A DNA stretch of 5,314 bases from Candidatus Nitrosopelagicus sp. (GTDB lineage: Archaea; Thermoproteota; Nitrososphaeria; Nitrososphaerales; Nitrosopumilaceae). Under the pieces are notes generated by a model. It saw nothing but the letters and a program-made list of their open reading frames with translations. It was not told the origin of the DNA and did not search any database. This document shows, one piece after another, positions 1 through 4,919 of this stretch. The stretch covers positions 1 to 5,314 of the forward strand of contig DTTB01000156.1 in NCBI GenBank assembly GCA_012964965.1, given 5' to 3'. Numbering within the stretch: position 1 is the stretch's first letter; every line of letters starts with the position of its first letter. A program made the translations under genes and the position numbers.

Positions 1-17
1 TTATAGAATAAACCCAT
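1..17 (-). CDS. Possible 5' end of a gene leaving the window
   Basis: A minus-strand ATG at bases 17-15 opens a frame (M-G-L-F-Y...) that stays open to the window edge. Only five full codons are visible, so no function can be suggested. The support is its promoter: a TATA-like element on the same strand (39-47) is centred 26 bases upstream, the spacing seen for the other leaderless genes here. The call is an inference; the stretch could also be plain intergenic DNA. Confidence 0.3.
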
Positions 18-38
18 GATTTTGTTAAAAAAATGATT

Positions 39-47
39 GGATATAAC
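39..47 (-). promoter_or_regulatory. TATA-like box for the left-edge gene
   Basis: Minus-strand GTTATATCC, centred 26 bases before the ATG at base 17. Position and composition match an archaeal TBP site for a leaderless transcript. The downstream gene is not visible, so the role is inferred. Confidence 0.35.
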
Positions 48-92
48 AGTAATGATGGTTATTAAATGAAATAATATATTCCGGCTAAAAGT

Positions 93-326
93 TTAGGCTG
101 CCTTTTTTATAGCAGGCGAAAGAGTTGGTTGTGTTTCTGATTGTAAAATCTTAATTTTTTCAAGTAGTTCGTTTCTTAGATCTCGGGCAACACGTCTTAC
201 AGTTGGCCTTGGAACCCCCAATTCATCTACAACTTTGGTGTAAATGTCTTGCTTGTCCGTAATACCCTTATCAAGAAAAGAATTGATTGTTTGTTTAATA
301 ATTGTACTTTGGTTTGTACGATTCAC
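93..326 (-). CDS. Small helix-turn-helix protein, 77 aa
   Basis: Uncharacterised small, basic, all-helical protein, probably DNA binding. Residues 7-20 form a helix (STIIKQTINSFLDK). Residues 24-36 (DKQDIYTKVVDEL), the turn GVP, and 40-55 (RPTVRRVARDLRNELL) form a helix-turn-helix in which the Arg-rich second helix would be the recognition helix. Residues 53-62 extend that helix and could support dimerisation. The start is GTG at 326, chosen because a minus-strand TATA-like element (347-355) is centred 25 bases upstream and no Shine-Dalgarno is present, which points to a leaderless mRNA. It is divergent from the cyclophilin gene with 157 bases between the starts, so it could regulate that shared region. 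That is inference. There is no visible effector domain. Confidence 0.75.
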   Translation of the reverse strand: MNRTNQSTIIKQTINSFLDKGITDKQDIYTKVVDELGVPRPTVRRVARDLRNELLEKIKILQSETQPTLSPAIKKAA

Positions 327-346
327 AAAATTAGATTTTTCTTGTT

Positions 347-355
347 CTATATAAG
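347..355 (-). promoter_or_regulatory. TATA-like box of the 77-aa HTH gene
   Basis: Minus-strand CTTATATAG, centred 25 bases before the GTG start at 326. It is one of the best TATA matches in the window and supports a GTG-initiated leaderless transcript. Confidence 0.6.
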
Positions 356-430
356 ATTAGTTTTGAAAACTCATAAAGGATAATTTTTTATTGCTGGAAA
401 TTGGTGAGATCATCCTAAAACTTTGGACTA

Positions 431-440
431 CTTTATATTA
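431..440 (+). promoter_or_regulatory. TATA-like box upstream of the cyclophilin gene
   Basis: Plus-strand CTTTATATTA, centred near 436. Transcription would start near 462, giving an AT-rich leader of about 22 bases before the ATG at 484. That leader shows no Shine-Dalgarno, so this gene differs from its leaderless neighbours. The rest of the divergent intergenic region (356-430) shows no further element I can support. Confidence 0.45.
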
Positions 441-483
441 AAAATTACAAAGGTTCTTAAGATAAAATTAAAAATCTAGAAAA

Positions 484-966
484 ATGGCTAAGGCTATAGT
501 TAATACAAATCTTGGAAATATACAATTTGAATTATTATCTGATATTGCTCCAGAAACAGTTAGAAATTTCATAAAGTTGGCAAAATCAGGGTTTTACGAT
601 GGAACGTTGTTTCATAGAGTAATTCCTAAATTTATGATTCAGGGTGGGGATCCAAATACAAAAGAATCCGATAAAAGTACATGGGGAACAGGAGGTCCTG
701 GTTATAACATGAAAGCCGAATTTAATTCGAGATCACACCTTCGTGGAATTGTATCAATGGCTCGTTCGTCTGATCCAGATAGTGCAGGCTCGCAGTTTTT
801 CATTGTAACCAGTGATAGCACGTTTCTTGACAGAGAATATACCGTATTTGGACAGGTTGCAGATGGTATGGAAGTAGCTGACAAAATTGTTAATCTACCT
901 AGAGACGGAAACGACTGCCCTCTACAAGAAGCTAAAATGCTTCAAGTGACTATATCCGATCCTTAG
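484..966 (+). CDS. Cyclophilin-type peptidyl-prolyl cis-trans isomerase
   Basis: Catalyses cis-trans isomerisation of Xaa-Pro bonds and so assists protein folding. There is no signal peptide or membrane segment, so it should be cytoplasmic. At 160 residues it is a single complete cyclophilin domain. The signature FHRVIPKFMIQGGD lies at 43-56 and supplies catalytic Arg45 with Phe50, Met51 and Gln53, which correspond to Arg55, Phe60, Met61 and Gln63 of human CypA. GSQFFI at 102-107 gives the pocket Gln104 and Phe106. The CypA Trp121 position is Phe114, as in cyclosporin-insensitive bacterial cyclophilins, and the CypA His126 position is Tyr119. The ATG has no Shine-Dalgarno. The 3' end overlaps the convergent wHTH gene by 4 bases (963-966). 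Confidence 0.95.
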   Translation: MAKAIVNTNLGNIQFELLSDIAPETVRNFIKLAKSGFYDGTLFHRVIPKFMIQGGDPNTKESDKSTWGTGGPGYNMKAEFNSRSHLRGIVSMARSSDPDSAGSQFFIVTSDSTFLDREYTVFGQVADGMEVADKIVNLPRDGNDCPLQEAKMLQVTISDP

Positions 967-1442
967 TTGGCTAGCAAGGCTTCTTTGACAAAGTAATAAC
1001 TTCGCTCGCCTTGCTTATTTTTTAAGAGTTCCTTGTTAAATGCCATCTTAGATAGAGTTTTTGATACATCTAATGGACTCGCGATCAACCCGCGTTCCCT
1101 TAACTCATTCACAGTTTCAGGCACTGTTCTTGGTTGATCAAAAAAATAATTTTTTGATAAAATCAAAAGTTTTCCTCGCAATTGGTTTAGCGGAACAGAA
1201 GTTGGATTACTAAATTCTGGTTCATAAACCTCCGCATTTTCAAGTGAATTTAGAGCGTGTACTTCTTGTATATTGTCTTGAACTGGAAAATCTCCAGTAA
1301 TTATTCTTACATTCTTTGTTTGTAAATGTGCGGCAATATTTTCAATAACTTCTCCTATAGTTTTATTGTCTACATAGAAATCTCTAGAATCTACCTCAAT
1401 TTCATTATCTCCAATTCGTAGTTTAATCTTAGCCAATACCAT
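963..1442 (-). CDS. Uncharacterised protein with C-terminal winged-helix domain, 159 aa
   Basis: I do not recognise a named family. Residues 3-18 look like a beta hairpin (LAKIKLRIG, then EIEVDS) followed by a helix at 27-41. A strand (VRIITG, 45-50) and an acidic linker (60-82) come next. The C-terminal part reads as a winged helix: helix 1 at about 86-98, helix 2 at 104-118 (RTVPETVNELRERG), a recognition helix at 122-136 (SPLDVSKTLSKMAFN), and a wing at 139-152 ending in YYFVK. Such C-terminal wHTH domains occur in many archaeal proteins of unknown role, so DNA binding is plausible but unproven. It is divergent from the PfkB kinase gene and convergent with the cyclophilin gene, overlapping it by 4 bases. 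The ATG at 1442 is 22-23 bases from a weak TATA-like stretch; TTG at 1436 is a possible alternative start. Confidence 0.8.
   Translation of the reverse strand: MVLAKIKLRIGDNEIEVDSRDFYVDNKTIGEVIENIAAHLQTKNVRIITGDFPVQDNIQEVHALNSLENAEVYEPEFSNPTSVPLNQLRGKLLILSKNYFFDQPRTVPETVNELRERGLIASPLDVSKTLSKMAFNKELLKNKQGERSYYFVKEALLAN
973..1023 (+). terminator. Hairpin plus T-tract terminator for the cyclophilin mRNA
   Basis: AGCAAGGC (973-980) and GCCTTGCT (1008-1015) form a perfect 8-bp stem. A small inner stem CTTT/AAAG (983-986 with 990-993) sits in the loop, and a run of six T follows at 1018-1023. It begins 6 bases after the cyclophilin stop and lies wholly within the coding sequence of the opposing wHTH gene. 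Archaeal RNA polymerase stops mainly at T-tracts; the hairpin may be supportive or fortuitous. Confidence 0.5.
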
Positions 1443-1460
1443 ACTAAGTTTTAATTTTCA

Positions 1461-1468
1461 TTTAATTT
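1461..1468 (-). promoter_or_regulatory. Weak TATA-like stretch before the wHTH gene
   Basis: Minus-strand AAATTAAA, centred 22-23 bases before the ATG at 1442 and about 28 before the TTG at 1436. The match and spacing are poorer than for the other promoters here, so the assignment is tentative. Confidence 0.25.
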
Positions 1469-1540
1469 GCTAGCTCTAATTGGCTTAAAGAATGGATCAA
1501 AATTTTTACACATTATTTGTTTCGAACCTTTTGAAAGGGA

Positions 1541-1547
1541 TTTATAC
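1541..1547 (+). promoter_or_regulatory. TATA-like box of the PfkB kinase gene
   Basis: Plus-strand TTTATAC, centred at 1544, 22-25 bases before the tandem ATGs at 1566 and 1569. It lies inside the longer open frame that begins with a TTG at 1467. This argues that the upstream 33 codons are not translated and that the mRNA is leaderless. Confidence 0.55.
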
Positions 1548-1565
1548 GAAATAATACGTGTCGAA

Positions 1566-2462
1566 ATGATGTTAACTGTTTTTGGTTCAACAGCACTTGA
1601 TACTATTAGAACTCCAACTAAAGTGTTAAAAGATGTGTTGGGTGGGGCTGCTACCTTTGCAGGAATTTCAGCAAGTTTTTTTGTTAACACTGGATTAATA
1701 GCGGTTATAGGAAAAGATTTTCCAAAAAAATATCATAAGATTCTTGCTAGTCGTCTAAATTTAGATGGTCTTTCTGTAAAAAATGGGAAAACTTTTCGTT
1801 ATGATGGAAAGTATGATGAAACTTTAAGCACAAGAACTACATTGCGTACAGAACTAAACGTTCTTGAAAATTTTCATCCGGTTGTTCCAGAACAATATAA
1901 GAAATCACAATTTGTGTATCTAGCTAATAATGATCCCGACCAAAATGTTGCGTTGATTAAAGAATTTGATCGTGTGAAGTTTTCAATGTGCGATACAATT
2001 GAATTTTGGATTTCTACTAAGAAAGCATCAGTAGTTAAAATGTTCAAGCAAGTCGATGCTGTAGTGATAAATGATGAAGAGGCGAAACTGCTAACTAAAG
2101 AATCCAACTTGATTAAATGTGCCAAAAAAATTATGGATTGGGGAACAGAGTATGTTATTATAAAAAAAGGTCAGCATGGCTCGATTTTATTCTTTGAGGA
2201 TGTTATTTTTCCGTCTGTTGGTCTACCTATAGAAAATGTTGTAGATCCTACAGGTGCTGGCGACTCGTTTGCTGGTGCTATGATAGGATATCTGACAAGT
2301 AAGAAAAAAACGGATCTTGCAACAATTAAAAAATCTGCGATTTATGGTAACGTTATGGGCTCATTTGCTGTTCAAGGATATGGGCTTGAAGGATTGTTAC
2401 GAATTAATAAAATGGATATTAAAAAAAGAATTGCGTTATACGAAAAAATTACTCGCTTCTGA
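1566..2462 (+). CDS. PfkB/ribokinase-family carbohydrate kinase
   Basis: ATP-dependent kinase of the PfkB/ribokinase fold, which phosphorylates a sugar or nucleoside hydroxyl. The exact substrate cannot be read from sequence. The protein has 298 residues, typical for the family. The N-terminal signature is present as GSTALD (7-12), where Asp12 would contact substrate, and DVLGGAATFAG (23-33). The C-terminal signature DPTGAGDSFAG starts at 227 and includes the anion hole GAG and catalytic base Asp233. The GSxALD and DVLGGAAT pattern resembles a widespread prokaryotic subgroup usually annotated only as 'sugar kinase'. An in-frame TTG at 1467 would add 33 residues, but the family starts at MLTVFGS and the promoter lies within that extension, so I chose ATG 1566 (1569 is equally possible). 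The dUTPase gene follows on the same strand with its own promoter. Confidence 0.9.
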   Translation: MMLTVFGSTALDTIRTPTKVLKDVLGGAATFAGISASFFVNTGLIAVIGKDFPKKYHKILASRLNLDGLSVKNGKTFRYDGKYDETLSTRTTLRTELNVLENFHPVVPEQYKKSQFVYLANNDPDQNVALIKEFDRVKFSMCDTIEFWISTKKASVVKMFKQVDAVVINDEEAKLLTKESNLIKCAKKIMDWGTEYVIIKKGQHGSILFFEDVIFPSVGLPIENVVDPTGAGDSFAGAMIGYLTSKKKTDLATIKKSAIYGNVMGSFAVQGYGLEGLLRINKMDIKKRIALYEKITRF

Positions 2463-2465
2463 AAA

Positions 2466-2472
2466 GTTATAC
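2466..2472 (+). promoter_or_regulatory. TATA-like box of the dUTPase gene
   Basis: Plus-strand GTTATAC, only 3 bases after the PfkB stop codon and centred 25-26 bases before the ATG at 2495. It suggests that the dUTPase gene is transcribed separately and leaderless, and it selects ATG 2495 over the GTG at 2486. Confidence 0.5.
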
Positions 2473-2494
2473 ATGTTAATGCTTTGTGTGTAAT

Positions 2495-2827
2495 ATGCAA
2501 GATAAGCTCGAGGAAATTTTTTCCCTTCAGAAAAGTTTTGAGAACATGATGAATCTAGATAGATACCCAAAAGATGTTGAAGGAAAAGTTTCTGCTTTGT
2601 GTACAGCAATGATCCATGAGGCTGTCGAGCTTCAACGCACAACAAACTGGAAATGGTGGAAAAAATCTGTACCATTCAATGAGACAGAAGCTCGTGAAGA
2701 ACTGATCGACATATGGCATTTTCTAATCCAGGCTTCAATGGAGCTTAACTTAACACCAGATGACATCTTAAAAGAATATCAAAGAAAAAACGAAATCAAC
2801 AGACAGCGACAAAAAGATAGTTACTGA
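2495..2827 (+). CDS. Dimeric-type dUTPase (MazG-like, all-alpha NTP pyrophosphatase)
   Basis: Probable dUTP diphosphatase that hydrolyses dUTP (perhaps also dUDP) to dUMP and so limits uracil in DNA. It belongs to the all-alpha NTP pyrophosphatase superfamily, not the trimeric beta-barrel dUTPases. The 110-residue protein carries the Mg-binding acidic signature: HEAVEL gives Glu42 and Glu45, and EELIDIWHF gives Glu69 and Asp72 (ExxE...ExxD). The segment between, NWKWWKK, matches the aromatic and basic stretch of dimeric dUTPases. The C-terminal KNEINRQRQ resembles the phosphate-contacting KNxxNxxRQ motif of that family. A GTG at 2486 would add three residues, but the promoter position favours ATG 2495. 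The gene ends 1 base from the convergent aminotransferase gene. A related dCTP or house-cleaning NTP pyrophosphatase is the main alternative. Confidence 0.8.
   Translation: MQDKLEEIFSLQKSFENMMNLDRYPKDVEGKVSALCTAMIHEAVELQRTTNWKWWKKSVPFNETEAREELIDIWHFLIQASMELNLTPDDILKEYQRKNEINRQRQKDSY
2785..2815 (-). terminator. T-tracts downstream of the aminotransferase gene
   Basis: On the minus strand there are runs of five T (2811-2815) and six T (2785-2790), about 14 and 39 bases after the aminotransferase stop. Archaeal RNA polymerase terminates at such tracts. Both lie inside the dUTPase coding sequence, where they encode Lys-rich codons. No strong hairpin was found. Confidence 0.35.
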
Positions 2828-2828
2828 T

Positions 2829-3914
2829 TCAGTTTCTATTACTAGAGAAGGTTTTTTTCATTCTTACCATATCCGATTTACTTACTTTCGGATGTATCGG
2901 TAAACTAAGTACATGACAAGCAGCCCATTCTGTGTTTGGAAGGCTTATTTTGGTTTTGTAATATGGTGTTTTGTGGATTGGTGGAGAGTAGTAAATCGTT
3001 GCTCCTATTCCTGAAGAATTTAGTTTTTTCATTATATTATTTCTGTTTTTTAAAGCAATTGTATACAAATACCAATTCAGTGTTTCGCCTTTTCGCTGTT
3101 TTGGCAATATAATATCATAATTCTTTAAAAGTTCAGTAAGAATTTGTGCATTCTTTTTACGCTGTCCTAAGAGTAGAGGTAATTTTTTCATTTGCACTTT
3201 TGCTATTGCAGCATTAATTTCGGGAAGCCGTAAATTAAGACCAAATGTAGTTATAAGATGATTCTTAGACAGACCGTGATTACGAATTTGTTTTAGCTTT
3301 TCAAAAAGTTTTTTATCATCAGTGATAATAGCGCCTCCCTCTCCAGATGTCATTACCTTTGCGGCATAAAGACTAAAGCAACCAAGTTGAGAAAATGTTC
3401 CCGAGTGTTTCCCATTCAGTTTTGAACCAAGCGATTGTGAAGCATCCTCAATTGTTTTAAGGTTGTTCTTTCTTGCTATTTCTAAAATTTCCTTCATGTA
3501 TGCAATGTGTCCATATAGATGAACTGGAATTACTGCCTTGGTTCGTTTTGTAATTTTTTTTCTTAAATCGTCAGGATCCATTGTATAATTGTCTTTTAGG
3601 ATATCAACGAATACTGGTTTAGCGCCAACAGATTTCACCGAGTTTGCAGTTGCAACAAAAGTAAATGATGGAATCAAGACTTCGTCACCAGTTTTTATAT
3701 CTAGGGCGTGTAGAGATGCTTGAAGTGCAGCAGTTCCAGAATTAACAGCTACCGCAAATTTTGATTTAACGAACTTTGATAGAAGTTTTTCAAACTGTTG
3801 AACACGAGTACCGCCATCAAATGATGATGAGGTAAGTGACTTTTCTGATAAAACATTTCTAACCTCCCGTATTTCTTCATCATCGATATCAGGAATATTT
3901 ATGGGTATTTTCAT
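2829..3914 (-). CDS. DegT/DnrJ/EryC1/StrS-family PLP aminotransferase
   Basis: PLP-dependent sugar aminotransferase of the fold-type I DegT family. The family transfers an amino group, usually from glutamate, to nucleotide-linked keto-sugars used in surface glycans. The exact sugar is not predictable here. The 361-residue length is typical. Seen motifs, counted from ATG 3914: SGTAAL (59-64) for the PLP phosphate, EDASQSLG (156-163) with Asp157 facing the pyridine nitrogen, and the Schiff-base Lys186 in SLYAAKVMTSGEGG. NLRLPEINAAIA (227-238) is the conserved segment after the lysine. A GTG at 3920 would add two residues, but a TATA-like element is centred 26 bases from ATG 3914. No other sugar-nucleotide gene is visible nearby, so the substrate must come from elsewhere in the genome. 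Confidence 0.92.
   Translation of the reverse strand: MKIPINIPDIDDEEIREVRNVLSEKSLTSSSFDGGTRVQQFEKLLSKFVKSKFAVAVNSGTAALQASLHALDIKTGDEVLIPSFTFVATANSVKSVGAKPVFVDILKDNYTMDPDDLRKKITKRTKAVIPVHLYGHIAYMKEILEIARKNNLKTIEDASQSLGSKLNGKHSGTFSQLGCFSLYAAKVMTSGEGGAIITDDKKLFEKLKQIRNHGLSKNHLITTFGLNLRLPEINAAIAKVQMKKLPLLLGQRKKNAQILTELLKNYDIILPKQRKGETLNWYLYTIALKNRNNIMKKLNSSGIGATIYYSPPIHKTPYYKTKISLPNTEWAACHVLSLPIHPKVSKSDMVRMKKTFSSNRN
2852..2858 (+). terminator. T-tract terminator for the dUTPase mRNA
   Basis: A run of seven T, 25 bases after the dUTPase stop, is the longest T-tract near that gene and a good archaeal termination site. It lies inside the aminotransferase gene, antisense to its Lys-Lys-Thr codons near the C terminus. 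Confidence 0.45.
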
Positions 3915-3936
3915 TAGCACGTTTGATGGTTGTTTC

Positions 3937-3944
3937 TTTAATAA
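3937..3944 (-). promoter_or_regulatory. TATA-like box of the aminotransferase gene
   Basis: Minus-strand TTATTAAA, centred 26 bases before the ATG at 3914 but only 20 before the GTG at 3920. It supports the ATG as the start of a leaderless mRNA. It shares the short divergent region with the membrane-protein promoter. Confidence 0.45.
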
Positions 3945-3967
3945 GTTTCATTGACAAATTCTAAGTT

Positions 3968-3975
3968 TTTATAAT
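3968..3975 (+). promoter_or_regulatory. TATA-like box of the membrane-protein gene
   Basis: Plus-strand TTTATAAT, centred 24-25 bases before the ATG at 3996, as for a leaderless transcript. It lies about 30 bases from the oppositely directed aminotransferase promoter. Confidence 0.55.
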
Positions 3976-3995
3976 GGATTTCTTTTAGGCATTAA

Positions 3996-4565
3996 ATGAG
4001 AAGGCGGCATCTGCAGAAGCATGACAGACAATATAGGGTATTTCTCTATGTTTTCTACGCATGTATGATAATAATGTCTTCCATAACATTCTTCGGTATT
4101 TACTCTATGTCACAAGACTGGAACGAACAAGGGATGTTTGTGATGGGAGAGATTCTGGTACAAACCCAAGTTCCATTTGAGAACTTTGCAAATCTGTCAA
4201 CTTGGCTTTTCTTTTCCTGTGTGATAGGTTGGTATTGTGTTTCTAGAATTGGTTGGAAAAGGACAACTGGTTTGCGTTCATATAGAATGGCGCTTCTTCA
4301 GCTGATGTTACTTGGCTTTACCATAATTTGCTTGTATGAAGTATTATGGAATTTTACAATATTGAATGCTGAAATCACTTCACAGATGATCTTGACCGGT
4401 ACAACGCCAGACATTGATGCGCTTGCTGTTGAATATCCAGATGTTCTGCGACCGTGGAACTTGATTTTTGCAACAAAAGTTTGGCTCGCTGGTGCTTTAA
4501 TTAGTGCCCATGCATTCTATCTTAGTACAAAGCCAAGAAAGTCATTAGAAGAGATAGAATCATAA
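3996..4565 (+). CDS. Uncharacterised four-helix membrane protein, 189 aa
   Basis: No family recognised. Four hydrophobic segments are clear at about 15-37, 67-85, 96-121 and 153-176. The basic N terminus (RRRH, KHDRQYR), the basic loop between helices 2 and 3 (RIGWKRTTGLR) and the basic tail KPRK indicate that both termini face the cytoplasm. The two longer outer loops (38-66 and 122-152) are acidic and could carry function. The membrane segments are rich in aromatic residues: Trp70, Trp79, Trp118, Trp154 and Trp163. Polar candidates within or near helices are Glu115, Lys161 and His172. There is no Cys pair or His cluster like those of known metal or heme binders. ATG 3996 is chosen because a TATA-like box lies 24-25 bases upstream. 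It is divergent from the aminotransferase gene and followed by the zinc-protein gene. Confidence 0.8.
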   Translation: MRRRHLQKHDRQYRVFLYVFYACMIIMSSITFFGIYSMSQDWNEQGMFVMGEILVQTQVPFENFANLSTWLFFSCVIGWYCVSRIGWKRTTGLRSYRMALLQLMLLGFTIICLYEVLWNFTILNAEITSQMILTGTTPDIDALAVEYPDVLRPWNLIFATKVWLAGALISAHAFYLSTKPRKSLEEIES

Positions 4566-4605
4566 CTTCATAACATGTTTTAGTCAAAAAACTACAAAAC
4601 GAGCG

Positions 4606-4612
4606 TTTAATA
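4606..4612 (+). promoter_or_regulatory. TATA-like box of the zinc-protein gene
   Basis: Plus-strand TTTAATA, centred near 4609. Transcription would begin near 4634-4635, exactly at the Shine-Dalgarno, giving a leader of about 12 bases. The match to a TATA consensus is only moderate. Confidence 0.4.
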
Positions 4613-4634
4613 GCTGTAGATTTTGACGGTTTTT

Positions 4635-4643
4635 AGGAGTGAT
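4635..4643 (+). promoter_or_regulatory. Shine-Dalgarno of the zinc-protein gene
   Basis: AGGAGTGAT, closely complementary to the archaeal 16S rRNA 3' end, sits 3 bases before the ATG at 4647 (7 from the GGAG core). It is the only clear ribosome binding site in the window and fixes the start of this short gene. Confidence 0.7.
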
Positions 4644-4646
4644 AAA

Positions 4647-4787
4647 ATGTCATACGATCGAGCAAACAGAGAAATGCATAAGGCAACTTGCGCTGATTGC
4701 GGTAATGAATGTGAAGTACCATTCAAACCAAAAGAAGGCAGACCAGTCTATTGCAGAGAATGTTTTCAGAAACATAGGAATAACTAG
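4647..4787 (+). CDS. CxxC-x17-CxxC zinc-binding protein, 46 aa
   Basis: Complete 46-residue reading frame from ATG to TAG. It has CADC (Cys15, Cys18) and CREC (Cys36, Cys39), separated by exactly 17 residues. This is the spacing of the described CxxC-x17-CxxC small zinc-binding domain, which is common in archaea and some bacteria. The four cysteines would bind one zinc ion. The linker VPFKPKEGRPVYC is the conserved part of that domain. Short charged tails flank it (SYDRANREMHK and QKHRNN). The molecular role of the domain is unknown; nucleic-acid or protein contacts are possible. The strong Shine-Dalgarno and the exact Cys spacing make the gene credible despite its size. It lies between the membrane-protein gene and tyrS and probably has its own promoter. 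Confidence 0.85.
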   Translation: MSYDRANREMHKATCADCGNECEVPFKPKEGRPVYCRECFQKHRNN

Positions 4788-4829
4788 TACAATACAGCCA
4801 TAGTAACCTTTTCAAAAATTTGATGGTTT

Positions 4830-4847
4830 CTATAAGCACGCTTGTAG
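4830..4847 (+). other. Short inverted repeat in the gap before tyrS
   Basis: CTATAAG and CTTGTAG flank a CACG loop, giving a 7-bp stem with one G-U pair. No T-tract follows, so it is not a convincing terminator. The rest of the 132-base gap (4788-4919) holds the tyrS promoter and nothing else that I can identify. Confidence 0.25.
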
Positions 4848-4888
4848 GTTATACGGTATCTAGGGTTGCATAGCTACAATCTGGAAAC

Positions 4889-4895
4889 TTTATAC
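4889..4895 (+). promoter_or_regulatory. TATA-like box of the tyrS gene
   Basis: Plus-strand TTTATAC, identical to the element before the PfkB gene, centred 28 bases before the ATG at 4920. It suggests a leaderless or nearly leaderless mRNA. Confidence 0.55.
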
Positions 4896-4919
4896 GCTTT
4901 CAAAAAAAATTCAATTAAA

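Noticed and set aside
702..884. Minus-strand open frame of 60 codons
   Set aside because: It lies wholly inside the cyclophilin gene on the opposite strand, and its translation has no recognisable motif.
1467..1565. N-terminal extension of the PfkB kinase from a TTG start
   Set aside because: The extra 33 residues do not resemble the family, the start is a weak TTG, and a TATA-like box lies within the extension just before the tandem ATGs.
1451..1690. Minus-strand open frame of 79 codons
   Set aside because: It is antisense to the start of the PfkB gene and its promoter, with no supporting promoter or protein features of its own.
1874..2125. Minus-strand open frame of 83 codons
   Set aside because: It is antisense to the centre of the well-supported PfkB gene. 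The Ser/Thr-rich translation is typical of a shadow frame.
2436..2675. Minus-strand open frame of 79 codons
   Set aside because: It covers the PfkB end and dUTPase start in antisense. Both of those genes have strong family motifs.
4574..4596. Possible terminator after the membrane-protein gene (GTTTT...AAAAC)
   Set aside because: It offers only a five-pair A/T-rich stem and a four-T run, which is easily reached by chance in this AT-rich sequence.
4823..4873. Sixteen-codon frame (M-V-S-I-S-T-L-V...) before tyrS
   Set aside because: It is very short, has no Shine-Dalgarno and no promoter at leaderless spacing, and the codons carry no motif.
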